Source: Salinisphaera sp. G21_0 (GTDB lineage Bacteria > Pseudomonadota > Gammaproteobacteria > Pseudomonadales > Endozoicomonadaceae). From it: a stretch of 64,000 nucleotides of DNA. Below the pieces are notes generated by a model that saw nothing but the letters and a program-made list of their open reading frames with translations, was not told the DNA's origin and ran no database searches. The stretch spans positions 176,266 to 240,265 of the forward strand of contig NZ_JAGHQW010000001.1 of assembly GCF_017744115.1 (NCBI RefSeq), written 5' to 3'. The position numbers and the translations under genes are program-made. Below are positions 8,494 to 17,391 of this stretch, piece after piece; position 1 is the stretch's first letter, and each line of letters starts with the position of its first letter.

Positions 8494-8648
8494 CCTTGAC
8501 GCTTCAGGATAAACGACAGTTCTCTGTAATTTTTGATCGCTCTAACGGCGCTCCCGTAGATGCAAAGCAGGTTTTACCGTTTGCTTATCCAGAGGACAGA
8601 GACCAATACCTTCTTACTCTTGGATTGCTGACTGTTCACTCAGGTTGA
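8490..8648 (+). pseudogene. Prophage tail protein, C-terminal fragment
   Basis: The 52-residue frame reads MTLTLQDKRQFSVIFDRSNG, then APVDAKQVLPFAYPEDRDQY and LLTLGLLTV. It resembles the end of a phage structural protein of unknown detailed role (pattern FxFDRSxGAPVEAxxVxPF). Its ATG overlaps the TGA of the preceding fragment (ATGA), but this is probably accidental joining of two scraps by deletion. A further 60 bp after it (8655-8717) reads LNQDGKYSFSLKTEKWQ, also phage-like. Confidence 0.45.
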
Positions 8649-8679
8649 GACAGGCTCAATCAGGACGGTAAATATTCCT

Positions 8680-9645
8680 TCAGCTTGAAGACTGAAAAAT
8701 GGCAGGGGGAGTGCCATCTGAATTTTTACTGGAACTCTGGTTTGTTTCAACTGAGTTAGAAATCAGTATTAATTCTCTGGAGTTTCCAGCTGAATGGATT
8801 GTCTGGAGATACTGCTCTTTTGCAATTTTTGCCTGCTTTGAAGCTTCTTCCTTGTTGGCGGTTTGTCTTTTGATTCTGTTGTAAGTATTCATATAGATTC
8901 TGTGCCCCTCTACGAAGACGGGATCTTTGCGACGCTCCCTTTTGCGCTCCCTATCGAGCTTCCTTTCGCGCTCTGCGAGAGTGGGATCTTTGCGACGCTT
9001 CCTTTGGTACTTCCTTTGGTACTCCCTTTCGCGCTCTGCGAGAGTGGGATCTTTGCGACGCTTCCTTTGGTACTCCCTTTTGCGCTCTCTTTCGCGCTCT
9101 GCGAAAGCGGGATCTTTGCGACGCTCCCTTCGGCGCTCCAACCGAGAGGCTTTGTTGTCAGTTATTTTTTCTGGTGGGTTTGAAACAGACTTATTACTCA
9201 AGTTATCAGCGTGAATTATCGGACTGATTTGCTCCATCACGTTAGAATGCTGATGGCTGTTATTAACAGACTGAGAACCGTCTTCTTCAGCCATACTCCA
9301 AACTCGCACAATTTTTAATTCTGATTCAGTATCACTATCAGCTTTCTGAAATGTTTCTGGTCTTACGGATAATTCAAAGGACCGGTCCAGGCAGATCTCT
9401 TTAGAATCAAGAGTAGTGATTGACATTTGTTTAATTCTTGAATCATTGAATCGGTTATGGGGTCTATCCCCATCGGGTATTGAGGTGCTATTGATTGGGG
9501 CCGTTTGTTCCACTTTCTGTCCGAATGCTATAGCATTTTTTGGTGTATGGCGATTGGAAAGTGACTTAACGCCGGACATAACAGCGTCATATGCAGTAAG
9601 AAAATTCGAATAACAGCTTTGTAAGTTGCAATCTGGATCAGTCAT
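8680..9645 (-). CDS. Arg-rich tandem-repeat protein, copy B (321 residues)
   Basis: This is a close paralogue of copy A: the 165-residue head differs at a few dozen positions, and the basic array (RRKDPAFAEREREYQRKYQR type) is only about 80 residues long. The tail continues further than in copy A, ending DGTPPAIFQSSS, which may include host sequence beyond the module edge. It shares the start region and the 100-bp upstream segment with copy A, so both are presumably expressed from the same kind of promoter. Function is unknown; the strong positive charge suggests RNA or DNA binding. Confidence 0.65.
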   Translation of the reverse strand: MTDPDCNLQSCYSNFLTAYDAVMSGVKSLSNRHTPKNAIAFGQKVEQTAPINSTSIPDGDRPHNRFNDSRIKQMSITTLDSKEICLDRSFELSVRPETFQKADSDTESELKIVRVWSMAEEDGSQSVNNSHQHSNVMEQISPIIHADNLSNKSVSNPPEKITDNKASRLERRRERRKDPAFAERERERKREYQRKRRKDPTLAEREREYQRKYQRKRRKDPTLAERERKLDRERKRERRKDPVFVEGHRIYMNTYNRIKRQTANKEEASKQAKIAKEQYLQTIHSAGNSRELILISNSVETNQSSSKNSDGTPPAIFQSSS

Positions 9646-9750
9646 TAATTCATAAATTCATTAAATTATTGAATTACAGCTTAAGACTCTCGCTTTGTTA
9701 CACAAGTTCCCTCCTGACATAACCCATTCACCACTTACATCAAAAAAACA
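8718..9750. repeat. Duplicated module, copy B
   Basis: This is a direct repeat of 7079-8379. It begins at CTGAATTTTTACTGGAACTC and ends in the run CATCAAAAAAACA. The sequence outside differs completely on both sides from copy A, so the edges are sharp. No terminal inverted repeats or transposase were seen at the edges. Confidence 0.85.
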
Positions 9751-10445
9751 GTCACTCTCGATGAATACACGTCAACTGACAAAACATGAAAATTGACGTA
9801 TTTATAATTTCTGAAAACGTAAGGGAGCCTGCAGCTTTCACTGCCAAGAAAAATCACTATTAGGCTTATTTATATGACAGTAAATTTCATTAAGCCGCTC
9901 TTCATCGAACCCTGATAGTGAATCGAACTTTTGATGCACCATCGCAAAAGCAGGTTTCAGGAAATAAGGAATGGGTATCATGTATTTGTTTGGACGATGA
10001 TCTGGGATGCAGTCAAAACATTCTTACACTGTTTTTATCCAGTAAGAAGCACTGAACTGGCTGATATTTTTCTGAATAGCCGTACCCATGACTGGGTCGA
10101 CGGCAACGATTGAGTAACAGGTCATTTCAGCTGATGAATTGTGCGGGCATGATTTTTTTACCTCTTCTGCATCTCATGTGGCTGTTGTGCTTCAGGATTC
10201 GTCGGGAATTGCTGTTGTTATTGAGCAATATCAAAAAGAAGGTGTTGAGGTTGCTGCACTCGAAGCAGATAAGTTTGCCGAAATTGCAGCTGATGTAATG
10301 AATGCATATAGTAAACACCCTGCAACACCTGACCTCCAGCGTATCGCCATCACGCCCTAATCCAGACACAGCCTGTAACCAACCACACGAACCACTGTTA
10401 CCAATCGAATTAACCACATATCATAACTTCCAGACTGGAGGCCAT
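9751..10445. other. Prophage debris without an intact gene
   Basis: Nothing here looks like a complete gene. At 9874 an ATG begins MTVNFIKPLFIEP and stops after 13 codons. A frame ending at 10113 reads ELADIFLNSRTHDWVDGND. At 10139-10360 another frame ends in EADKFAEIAADVMNAYSKH. All look like short remains of phage tail genes in line with the fragments at 6765-8717. The ribosome site of miaE lies at the right edge. Confidence 0.45.
10139..10360 (+). pseudogene. Possible prophage protein remnant
   Basis: The frame has no usual start (TTG would be first) and reads FFTSSASHVAVVLQDSSGIA and then a regular helix with EVAALEADKFAEIAADVMNA before a stop. The codon pattern looks genuine but the N-terminus is missing. 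I cannot name the protein. It lies in line with other tail-gene scraps, so a phage origin is inferred from context. Confidence 0.35.
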
Positions 10446-11126
10446 ATGATCGTAGACATTTTCCATATCTTGGATTTCTTACCCTGTCCCACCCCTCAAG
10501 AGTGGATTGAAGCAGCGTGTAAGCCTGAAAACTTACCTCTAATCCTTACAGATCATGCAAACAATGAACTGAAGGCTGCTCAATCAGCGATGGCGATCAT
10601 GAGCCGTTATCGAACCGGGACGTTCAGCCGAGGTAACGGTCGCCGTGAACAGCAGAAAGGTGGGCTGCAACTGAGAATAGAAGATCAGTTAAGCCTGCTG
10701 AACAAAATGTCCAGACTGGCCCGTGAAGAGCTGCGGCACTATGAGCAGGTTCTGGCCATTATGGCTCGCCGGGATATTCCCTATGTTTACCTGGAAGCCG
10801 GTCGCTATGCGGGGCAGTTATGTGCTGCCATCAGAACGTTTGAACCATTCAGGCTGGTCGATACCCTGGTGATGGGGGCGTTTATTGAAGCCCGTTCCTG
10901 TGAGCGTTTTGCGGCACTCTCGCCCTGGCTGGATGATGAGTTGAAGAAGTTTTATCAGTCATTATTGAAGTCTGAAAGTCGACATTTTCAGGACTATCTG
11001 GCATTGGCAGAGGCCATTAATGGCGGGTCAGTGGCTGACCGGGTGGCGATATTCGCCGGGATTGAGCAGGATGCCATTGAGTCTCCAGACAAACTATTCC
11101 GTTTTCACAGTGGTGTGCCTGTCTGA
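10446..11126 (+). CDS. miaE: tRNA-(ms2io6A37) hydroxylase MiaE
   Basis: MiaE is a non-haem di-iron monooxygenase that hydroxylates the isopentenyl group of ms2i6A at position 37 of tRNAs reading UNN codons. The 226-residue product carries the family blocks in order: DHANNELKAAQSAM, REELRHYEQVLAI, FIEARSCERF and SESRHFQDYL, which supply the Glu and His ligands of a ferritin-like four-helix bundle. The ATG at 10446 is chosen because CTGGAGG precedes it by about 5 bp; the frame is open further upstream but that part overlaps phage debris and is not conserved. It stands alone as a single gene. Confidence 0.9.
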   Translation: MIVDIFHILDFLPCPTPQEWIEAACKPENLPLILTDHANNELKAAQSAMAIMSRYRTGTFSRGNGRREQQKGGLQLRIEDQLSLLNKMSRLAREELRHYEQVLAIMARRDIPYVYLEAGRYAGQLCAAIRTFEPFRLVDTLVMGAFIEARSCERFAALSPWLDDELKKFYQSLLKSESRHFQDYLALAEAINGGSVADRVAIFAGIEQDAIESPDKLFRFHSGVPV

Positions 11127-11213
11127 GAATATTGCTGCCAGGGTCTTCGCCGCTGTGACGACTGTCCGTAAAACGTGATAGACCGGCTCTGCATTGTCGT
11201 GGTTTTAAAATTT

Positions 11214-11428
11214 CCAGGAGCCTGTCGGACTTAAGCGTCCGTAGCGAGGATTGCGAGAAATTGAGGATAAAAATTTCTGCTTCTGAGGAGAATAGCGGGG
11301 CTATTTGACGAGGAAGCAGGAATTTTTAGACCAATTTATCGCAACCGCACGACTGCATGGATGCAGGAGCTAGAGCAACGCAGGAGCAGTTGCCGTGTAG
11401 GACAGTCTTAAGTTCGACAGGCTCCTGG
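11214..11428. mobile_element. MITE-like element, family B (215 bp)
   Basis: The ends are CCAGGAGCCTGTCGGACTTA and its inverted complement with one mismatch (GTTCGACAGGCTCCTGG at the right). Interior blocks CGTCCGTAGCGAGGAT, AATTGAGGATAAAAA and TTTTTAGACCAATTT correspond to those in family A, so the two families share a core. There is a second inner inverted repeat (AAAATTTCTGCTTC against GAAGCAGGAATTTTT). No transposase is encoded. The right end reads directly into the ankyrin gene. Confidence 0.8.
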
Positions 11429-11518
11429 CTGTCTTTTCTTTTAAATAAACGTCCGGGGGATAAAAAAAGGGAAATAAATGTCCAACAGGGTTATCAAAAA
11501 CTGAATTGGAATGACAAA

Positions 11519-13528
11519 ATGTATAGTGCAGTTTCCAGTCCTGATAGCCAGAGCACATTCACCGGTACAACGCTCTCTGGCCCTGATGCCAGGGATAAGT
11601 CGTCAGCCTCTCTTTTTCCTGCCTTGCCAAAAGCTCCTGCCCACAACCGCCCTGTCCCCGTCACTTCCCTGACGAAAAGAGCCATTGCACCATCATGGAA
11701 TAATAACCCACGCGCCTTGCCGGAAAACTGGCAAAGACAATTTGTCACTGGAATCCTGAATGGAAAAATCCTCGCCATTTCAGGATTGCTTCAACGGGGT
11801 GCCGATGTTAATGGTGACCTCTCCGGGCAGATTGCAAAATTGGATCAACAACCTGTCAACATTCACGGGACGTCCTCTTATGTTATAGCCCGTCTGGGCA
11901 GGACTATTAAGATGGGGGCTCAGTGCACCCCACTCTGGCTGGCAGTTGGGGCTGGCAAGCTTGAAGTGGTAAAACTTCTGCTGTCTAAGGGAGCATTCCC
12001 TGACGCAAAGGGCTCTCTCTATGGACCTCTTGTGATGGCGGCCGTTTCAGGGCATCTGGAGATAGTCAAGGTTCTGCTGAAATATAATGCAGACATACAG
12101 GCTGGCAGTACCACAGGTTTTATTTCTCCACTGTACTGGGCCATTCATGCTGGCCATCAGGATGTGGTGGCGTTTCTGAAAAAGAACGGTGCCCGTTTGC
12201 AAGTCGGTTGCCCGGGCATGGATGCTCTGATTTACCAATCAGCCAGAATGGGATCGACCAATTTAATCGAGTATCTGCTCAATCTCGGCGAGGACATTGA
12301 TAACCACAGTACCGGCCAGAGTACCCCGGTTCATGCCGCGGCAATCAATGGCCATTTCGAGCAGGTCAAGTTACTGCTCGAGCGAGGTGCAAACAATAGC
12401 CATGGCGAAACCGGTAGTAAAACCCTGATCTGGGCTGCCTGTCGCAGCGGCAACCTGCAAATGGTCAAATATCTGCTTGATCAGGGGGCGGATATCAACG
12501 CCGGCTGCGGTCATACATACTCCAATACAAACCCACACCCCGTTGAGGCAGCTGCTTATTCTGGTAATTTGCAACTGTTGATGTTCCTGCTGGAGCGCCT
12601 GAATCTGAATATTGACACTCCCCACCTCAGCGCTACTCTGTTCCGCCAAGCTGCTGAGGGTGGCAAAGTGGTGATGATGGATTACATTGCCAACAGGGCA
12701 ACCATCAACATTAATGAGACGGGTTACAATTCCCCGATCTCTGCTGCGGCCCGCAGTGGTTCAATCGAAGCCGTAACGTGGCTACTTGGCAGGGGGGCCA
12801 GCGTCAATGCCAATGCTTCAGGTTTTGGTACCCCTATCTATATAGCGGCGGGGAAGGGGCTTGGGGAAATGATGGAATACCTGTTGGAAAAAGGCGCAGA
12901 TATTAATGCCAACGCCAGGCTCGATACGCCTATCGTTGAGGCTGCATCGAAGGGGCACCTTGAGCTGGTCAAGCGTCTGGTTCATAAATCCGCAGCAATT
13001 GATGCGCATTCTTTGCTTTTTGTCGCCGCTCTGGGGGGGCGCTGCCACGTACTGGAATACCTGTTTGAAGAGTACACAATACTGCAGCGTGTCCAACCGT
13101 CACACGTTTCATCGGCGCTCATTCATGCGTCAACACAAGGCCACCTGAACGCAGTAAAGTACCTGCTCAGCGCATTCGATACCCATTTTAATGTACCCAA
13201 GCCTGACATTTCTGAATCGCTCTGTATGGCGGCCCAACGTGGGCATATTGATGTGGTGAAGTATCTGGTTGCACAGGAGGATGACGTTAATGTGAAAAGC
13301 CAGAACTTTGGCAGCGCGATCTGGGCTGCATCACAATATGGTCATCTTGATACCGTCATGTACCTGCATCAACAGGGTGCCGACATTCGCTACTCAAACC
13401 CTGCCAACAATACGGATGTACTTTCCATTGCTGAGAAAATGGGGCATTTGGATGTTGTTCAATACCTGCAGCAATTTAATATGGCCAGCAGTCTCGGTCG
13501 GAAACCTTGGGGCGCTTTCCATCGATGA
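11519..13528 (+). CDS. Ankyrin-repeat protein
   Basis: About 669 residues when started at the ATG at 11519; the frame is open from 11357, but the first 24 codons of that version lie in the family B MITE. A polar N-terminal part (residues 1-70, SSPDSQSTFTGTTLSG) leads into roughly fifteen ankyrin repeats with the pattern TPLxxAAxxGHLEVVKxLLxxGADIN, for example FGTPIYIAAGKGLGEMMEYL and GHLDTVMYLHQQGADI. Ankyrin arrays bind proteins; in symbionts and intracellular bacteria many are delivered into host cells. No signal peptide, membrane segment or enzymatic domain is seen. The ribosome site is poor before both candidate starts. Confidence 0.85.
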   Translation: MYSAVSSPDSQSTFTGTTLSGPDARDKSSASLFPALPKAPAHNRPVPVTSLTKRAIAPSWNNNPRALPENWQRQFVTGILNGKILAISGLLQRGADVNGDLSGQIAKLDQQPVNIHGTSSYVIARLGRTIKMGAQCTPLWLAVGAGKLEVVKLLLSKGAFPDAKGSLYGPLVMAAVSGHLEIVKVLLKYNADIQAGSTTGFISPLYWAIHAGHQDVVAFLKKNGARLQVGCPGMDALIYQSARMGSTNLIEYLLNLGEDIDNHSTGQSTPVHAAAINGHFEQVKLLLERGANNSHGETGSKTLIWAACRSGNLQMVKYLLDQGADINAGCGHTYSNTNPHPVEAAAYSGNLQLLMFLLERLNLNIDTPHLSATLFRQAAEGGKVVMMDYIANRATININETGYNSPISAAARSGSIEAVTWLLGRGASVNANASGFGTPIYIAAGKGLGEMMEYLLEKGADINANARLDTPIVEAASKGHLELVKRLVHKSAAIDAHSLLFVAALGGRCHVLEYLFEEYTILQRVQPSHVSSALIHASTQGHLNAVKYLLSAFDTHFNVPKPDISESLCMAAQRGHIDVVKYLVAQEDDVNVKSQNFGSAIWAASQYGHLDTVMYLHQQGADIRYSNPANNTDVLSIAEKMGHLDVVQYLQQFNMASSLGRKPWGAFHR

Positions 13529-13539
13529 GTCAAAATTGA

Positions 13540-13556
13540 GTGACATCCGATGTCAC
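13540..13556. other. Small perfect hairpin after the ankyrin gene
   Basis: GTGACAT and ATGTCAC flank the loop CCG, 12 bp after the stop codon. A T run comes only 15 bp later (GATTTTTTG), so it is a weak candidate for a terminator. It also lies before the end of the convergent gene. Confidence 0.4.
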
Positions 13557-13575
13557 AGTGGTACCTGATTTTTTG

Positions 13576-14037
13576 TCAGACTATTTTTGAGCGTTTATTC
13601 GCGATGATAAGGTTTGCAGCGGATTGACTCTGTGCAGGCTGGTTTTCAGTATTAGAAGGGGTAGGTGGAGCTGACGTTTGAGTGGGAAGAAAATTGTTCA
13701 TAAACACATGGGCAGCCAATGTGATGGATCCTGAAATCAATGCCTGGGCAAAGAAAGACAGAGTTTGATGTTCGTCACGTAGTTCATGATAATTGATCCA
13801 TTGATGAGTATCGTTAGCAAAGTAGTGTTGGTCTAAAAAATCTGCGGCAGGCTGGTTGAAGTATGATTGGACCCTATCGGTCGCCAAGGCAGTCAAGCAA
13901 CCAAAACTATACGCCAAAGCACCATAAGCAGCGAACTTGAATGCCTTGGCAGCCGGTGTTGATTCTAAGGACCGAGGCTCTTGGGAATCAACTGGCTGTC
14001 TTGTCTCAGGAGTTCTGGTGATGTTACTGGGGAACAT
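13576..14037 (-). CDS. Hypothetical membrane protein
   Basis: I do not recognise a family. The 153-residue protein starts at ATG 14037, placed 8 bp after TAAGAGG; a TTG two codons earlier is less likely. Residues about 33-55 (FAAYGALAYSFGCLTALA) and 95-115 (FFAQALISGSITLAAHVFM) are possible membrane helices joined by a hydrophilic loop with DQHYFANDTHQWIN. Both ends are rich in Pro, Ser, Thr and Gln, as if exposed and flexible. It is convergent with the ankyrin gene and has no operon partner. Confidence 0.6.
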   Translation of the reverse strand: MFPSNITRTPETRQPVDSQEPRSLESTPAAKAFKFAAYGALAYSFGCLTALATDRVQSYFNQPAADFLDQHYFANDTHQWINYHELRDEHQTLSFFAQALISGSITLAAHVFMNNFLPTQTSAPPTPSNTENQPAQSQSAANLIIANKRSKIV

Positions 14038-14134
14038 GATCAAATCCTCTTAATTAATGTAAGATTAATTCTATTGACAATATCAGAGGATCATTTGTTC
14101 AATTTTTGAAAAAAAATTATGGTTTTTATGCCGA

Positions 14135-14866
14135 TCATGGATGTTTTATCGGGAAAGCATCCAGCGTTATGCCATTGCTGTCCAGCTCAATTTCCCAGCC
14201 CTTATCAGTCCAGTCACCCAATACATAGCGTTTGCCGACTCCATGTTTCAAGGCGACTTCATGGATGTCCGGGCGGTGCGTATGGCCGTGGATCAAGGTA
14301 TCTACCCCGAACCTTTCCATCGCCTCAACAACTTCGGATCGCGTAACATCCATAATGTCCAGCGCTTTTCCGATTTTGGCCGCTTTGCTTTTTTGCCGGA
14401 TTTTACGACCCAGATTCTTGCGGTAAGACAAAGGAGTCATACGCAGTAAAGCCATAACCAGGGGGTTACGGATAATTTTTCGGTAGCGCTGATACTGCTT
14501 GTCTGCAGTGCAGAGTGAGTCGCCGTGCATCAGCAGAATTTTCTGGTTATTAATGGTGATCAGTGTCGGGTCTTTCAGCCACTGTGCGCCGGTTGCCTGC
14601 AAGAAGCTTTTCCCGATGGCGAAATCCCGGTTGCCGGGCATCAGGTACAGGGCCTTGCCGCTGTTGGTATACTGTCTGAGTCGCTGGGCAATATCGTGTT
14701 GAAAGTCATCCATGGCATCATCCCCGACCCAGTACTCAAAGAAGTCACCCAGAATATAAAGGGCATCAGCCTGCGGGGCCCGATCAGCCAGGTAATGGCA
14801 GAACGCCCGGGCAACCGCCGGGCATTCTGGTGTCAGGTGAAGGTCTGAAATAAACAGCGCCTTCAT
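14135..14866 (-). CDS. lpxH: UDP-2,3-diacylglucosamine diphosphatase LpxH
   Basis: LpxH cleaves UDP-2,3-diacylglucosamine to lipid X and UMP at the inner membrane face, the fourth step of lipid A synthesis. The 243 residues show all metallophosphatase motifs: SDLHL near the start, GDFFEYWVGDD, GNRDF, HGDSLC and GHTHRPDIH, which bind two Mn2+. Length is normal. The start codon shares one base with the ppiB stop (TGATG), so the two are translationally coupled; the ppiB-lpxH order is common in gammaproteobacteria, often next to aminoacyl-tRNA synthetase genes as here. Confidence 0.95.
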   Translation of the reverse strand: MKALFISDLHLTPECPAVARAFCHYLADRAPQADALYILGDFFEYWVGDDAMDDFQHDIAQRLRQYTNSGKALYLMPGNRDFAIGKSFLQATGAQWLKDPTLITINNQKILLMHGDSLCTADKQYQRYRKIIRNPLVMALLRMTPLSYRKNLGRKIRQKSKAAKIGKALDIMDVTRSEVVEAMERFGVDTLIHGHTHRPDIHEVALKHGVGKRYVLGDWTDKGWEIELDSNGITLDAFPIKHP

Positions 14867-15378
14867 CAGGCGGTTTCCACGTTCTCAAGCACTTCTGCGG
14901 ACTCAATCATCACGTCTTCTACCGGAACATCCTGGTGGCCCGCACGGAAAGTGGTTTTAACCCCTTTGATCTTGTTGACGATATCCATGCCTTCAGTCAC
15001 TTTGCCGAAGACACAGTAACCCCAGCCATCACTGGTTTTGCCGCTGTGGTTAAGGAAGTGGTTGTCTTTGACATTAATAAAGAACTGGGCAGATGCCGAG
15101 TGCGGGTCCATGGTTCTGGCCATGGCAATAGTCCCGGTTTCATTCTTCAGGCCGTTATCGGCCTCATTGTCGATGGGCATCCTGGTTGATTTTTGCACCA
15201 TGCCGGGCTCAAAGCCGCCGCCCTGGATCATAAAACCATCGATAACACGGTGGAAAATGGTGCCATTAAAATGGCCGCTGTTCGTATACTCAATGAAATT
15301 GGCAACGGTTTTTGGTGCTTTTTCAGCATCCAGGTCCAGTTTGATATCACCGAAATTGGTGTGTAATACGACCATCAT
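14866..15378 (-). CDS. ppiB: Cytoplasmic peptidyl-prolyl cis-trans isomerase B (cyclophilin)
   Basis: The 170-residue protein is a single cyclophilin domain without a signal peptide, hence the cytoplasmic PpiB type. Catalytic and substrate-binding blocks are visible: [15 protein letters not shown] (Arg and Phe of the active site), [17 protein letters not shown] and the later WGYCVFGKV. It catalyses isomerisation of X-Pro bonds. I chose the ATG at 15378, which agrees with the family start [11 protein letters not shown]; an upstream GTG is in frame. It is transcribed with lpxH and diverges from glnS. Confidence 0.93.
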   Translation of the reverse strand: MMVVLHTNFGDIKLDLDAEKAPKTVANFIEYTNSGHFNGTIFHRVIDGFMIQGGGFEPGMVQKSTRMPIDNEADNGLKNETGTIAMARTMDPHSASAQFFINVKDNHFLNHSGKTSDGWGYCVFGKVTEGMDIVNKIKGVKTTFRAGHQDVPVEDVMIESAEVLENVETA

Positions 15379-15679
15379 GTGGGTCACCACTCTTGTTAGA
15401 TAACTCTGGGAGCGTCAGGAAAACAAGGGATTCTAGGTGTTTCTCGTACCTGTGTAAAACCTATTCGTTAAACCAGGGGCTGAATACTGATAGTCAATAC
15501 AGTCTATTATTGCCTGTTCAGCCTATCTGTCGGTAAAAAGCGAAACCATGCCTGGTAAATTCTCCTGGCAGGGTAATGAGTTATTTTCCAGCATTGGCAG
15601 ATATGGTAGTCTCAGCCGATTATGGCGTAGGTATATAAACCCTGTTCGCCAGTAACCTCTCATAGATGCATCAGTGACA
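15379..15679. other. Divergent ppiB/glnS intergenic region
   Basis: This 301-bp gap must hold the promoters for ppiB-lpxH (leftward) and glnS-cysS (rightward). I see no riboswitch, tRNA or strong hairpin. TTGGCA at about 15594 followed by AT-rich blocks may belong to the glnS promoter, but the match is weak. Confidence 0.4.
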
Positions 15680-17350
15680 ATGACTGCTACCGAAAAAGCC
15701 AGAAACTTTCTGGAACAGATTATTGAAAAAGACCTGGCAGAAGGCCGGGTCAGCCGTATTCATACCCGTTTTCCTCCAGAGCCGAATGGTTTTCTCCATG
15801 TTGGCCATGCTACTTCTATATGTCTGAACTTTGGTCTTGCAGAAAAGTATCAGGGTGAGTGCAATCTCCGTTTTGACGATACCAACCCGGAGAAAGAAGA
15901 ACAGGTTTATGTGGATGCCATCCAGGAAGATATCCGCTGGCTGGGCTTCCAGTGGTCCGGTGAGGTTCGTTATGCATCCAGCTATTTTGACCAGTTTTAT
16001 GATTGGGCCCTGCACCTGATTTGTGAAGGTAAGGCCTACGTCGATCATCAGGACGCTGAAGCCATGCGCGTTAACCGGGGTGATTTCAATAAACCCGGTG
16101 TTGAGAGCCCGGACAGAAACAAGTCTGTCGAAGAAAACCTGGCTGAATTTGCCAAAATGCGGGCCGGTGAATATGAAGAAGGCAAAGCGTCCCTGCGGGC
16201 TAAAATCGATATGCAGAGCCCCAATATGAACATGCGGGACCCGGTTCTCTATCGGATTCGCAAGGTGCCTCACCATCAGACCGGCGACAAGTGGTGCATT
16301 TACCCCAGCTATGACTTTGCTCATGGCCAGGAAGATGCCATTGAGCATATTACCCACTCTATCTGCACCCTGGAGTTCCAGGATCACCGTCCTCTCTATG
16401 AATGGTTCCTGGATAACCTGCCGGTTCCGGCCAGACCCCGACAATATGAGTTTGCCCGTACCAACCTGAATTACACGGTGACTTCCAAACGCAAGTTGAA
16501 GAAGCTGGTGGATGAAGGTGTGGTGAATGGTTGGGACGATCCCCGAATGCCAACCATCTCCGGTATGCGTCGTCGTGGTTATACCCCGAATGCCATCCGC
16601 CGCTTTTCCGAGATGGTGGGTGTAAGCCGATCCGATGGCACCGCTGATGTGTCCATGCTGGAACATGCCATTCGTGATGACCTGAACACCAATGCCGCCC
16701 GAGCCATGGCGGTACTCTCGCCTTTGAAACTGGTGATTCAGAACCTGCCGGAAGGCGAGGTGCAGGAGATGGCGGCGGCGGCGCATCCAAATCGTCCGGA
16801 GCTGGGGCAGAGAACCCTGCCGTTTACCCGGGAAATCTATATCGATCAGGAAGACTTCACCGAAGATACCACCTTATCCCGCAAAAAGTTCAAGCGTCTG
16901 GTGATTGGTGATTATGTTCGTCTCAGAAGTGCTTATGTTATTAAGGCAGAAGCAGTGATCCGTGATGAGAGTGGCAATATTGTTGAAGTTCATGCCTCTT
17001 ATGTGCCGGGTACGGTAGGGGAAGATCCACCGGAAGGTATTCGTCCTCGTGGTGTTATTCACTGGGTTTCGGCGACTCACGGCCAGCAGGCTGAATTGAG
17101 AATGTATGATCGTCTGTTCAGCCATCCGGCACCGGATCGTGGTGAAGAGGACTTTCTGAGTCATGTGAATCCGGAGTCCCTGAAGGTGACTCAGGCATGG
17201 GTTGAGCCATCGCTGGTCAATGCGGCACCGGAACAGTCCTTCCAGTTTGAGCGTGAAGGTTACTTTGTTGCAGACCGCCGTGACCATTGTGCCGAATACC
17301 CGGTGTTTAACCTGACCATTGGTTTGAAAGATACCTGGGCCAATAAGTAG
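15680..17350 (+). CDS. glnS: Glutaminyl-tRNA synthetase
   Basis: GlnRS charges tRNA-Gln with glutamine, using ATP. The 556-residue class I enzyme has the HIGH-type signature in PPEPNGFLHVGHATSI, the discriminator region CNLRFDDTNPEKE, the sequence EFARTNLNYTVTSKRKLKKL carrying the KMSKS-equivalent (MSKR-like TSKRK), and the C-terminal anticodon-binding beta barrels ending in FNLTIGLKDTW. The ATG at 15680 is preferred; a GTG two codons earlier is also possible and neither has a clear ribosome site. cysS follows 41 bp later in the same direction, so the two synthetases are probably co-transcribed. Confidence 0.96.
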   Translation: MTATEKARNFLEQIIEKDLAEGRVSRIHTRFPPEPNGFLHVGHATSICLNFGLAEKYQGECNLRFDDTNPEKEEQVYVDAIQEDIRWLGFQWSGEVRYASSYFDQFYDWALHLICEGKAYVDHQDAEAMRVNRGDFNKPGVESPDRNKSVEENLAEFAKMRAGEYEEGKASLRAKIDMQSPNMNMRDPVLYRIRKVPHHQTGDKWCIYPSYDFAHGQEDAIEHITHSICTLEFQDHRPLYEWFLDNLPVPARPRQYEFARTNLNYTVTSKRKLKKLVDEGVVNGWDDPRMPTISGMRRRGYTPNAIRRFSEMVGVSRSDGTADVSMLEHAIRDDLNTNAARAMAVLSPLKLVIQNLPEGEVQEMAAAAHPNRPELGQRTLPFTREIYIDQEDFTEDTTLSRKKFKRLVIGDYVRLRSAYVIKAEAVIRDESGNIVEVHASYVPGTVGEDPPEGIRPRGVIHWVSATHGQQAELRMYDRLFSHPAPDRGEEDFLSHVNPESLKVTQAWVEPSLVNAAPEQSFQFEREGYFVADRRDHCAEYPVFNLTIGLKDTWANK

Positions 17351-17364
17351 TTGGTTAACTACTT
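17345..17364. other. Perfect hairpin across the glnS stop codon
   Basis: AAGTAGTT and AACTACTT flank the loop GGTT, an 8-bp perfect stem that includes the TAG stop of glnS. There is no T run after it, so it is not a standard terminator; it may stabilise the upstream message end or influence expression of cysS. Confidence 0.5.
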
Positions 17365-17391
17365 AATGCCTGAAGAAAGGATACCGATAAA

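Noticed and set aside
15671..16786. 371-codon minus-strand frame opposite glnS
   Set aside because: Antisense shadow of a strongly conserved synthetase gene; composition is that of reverse-read codons.
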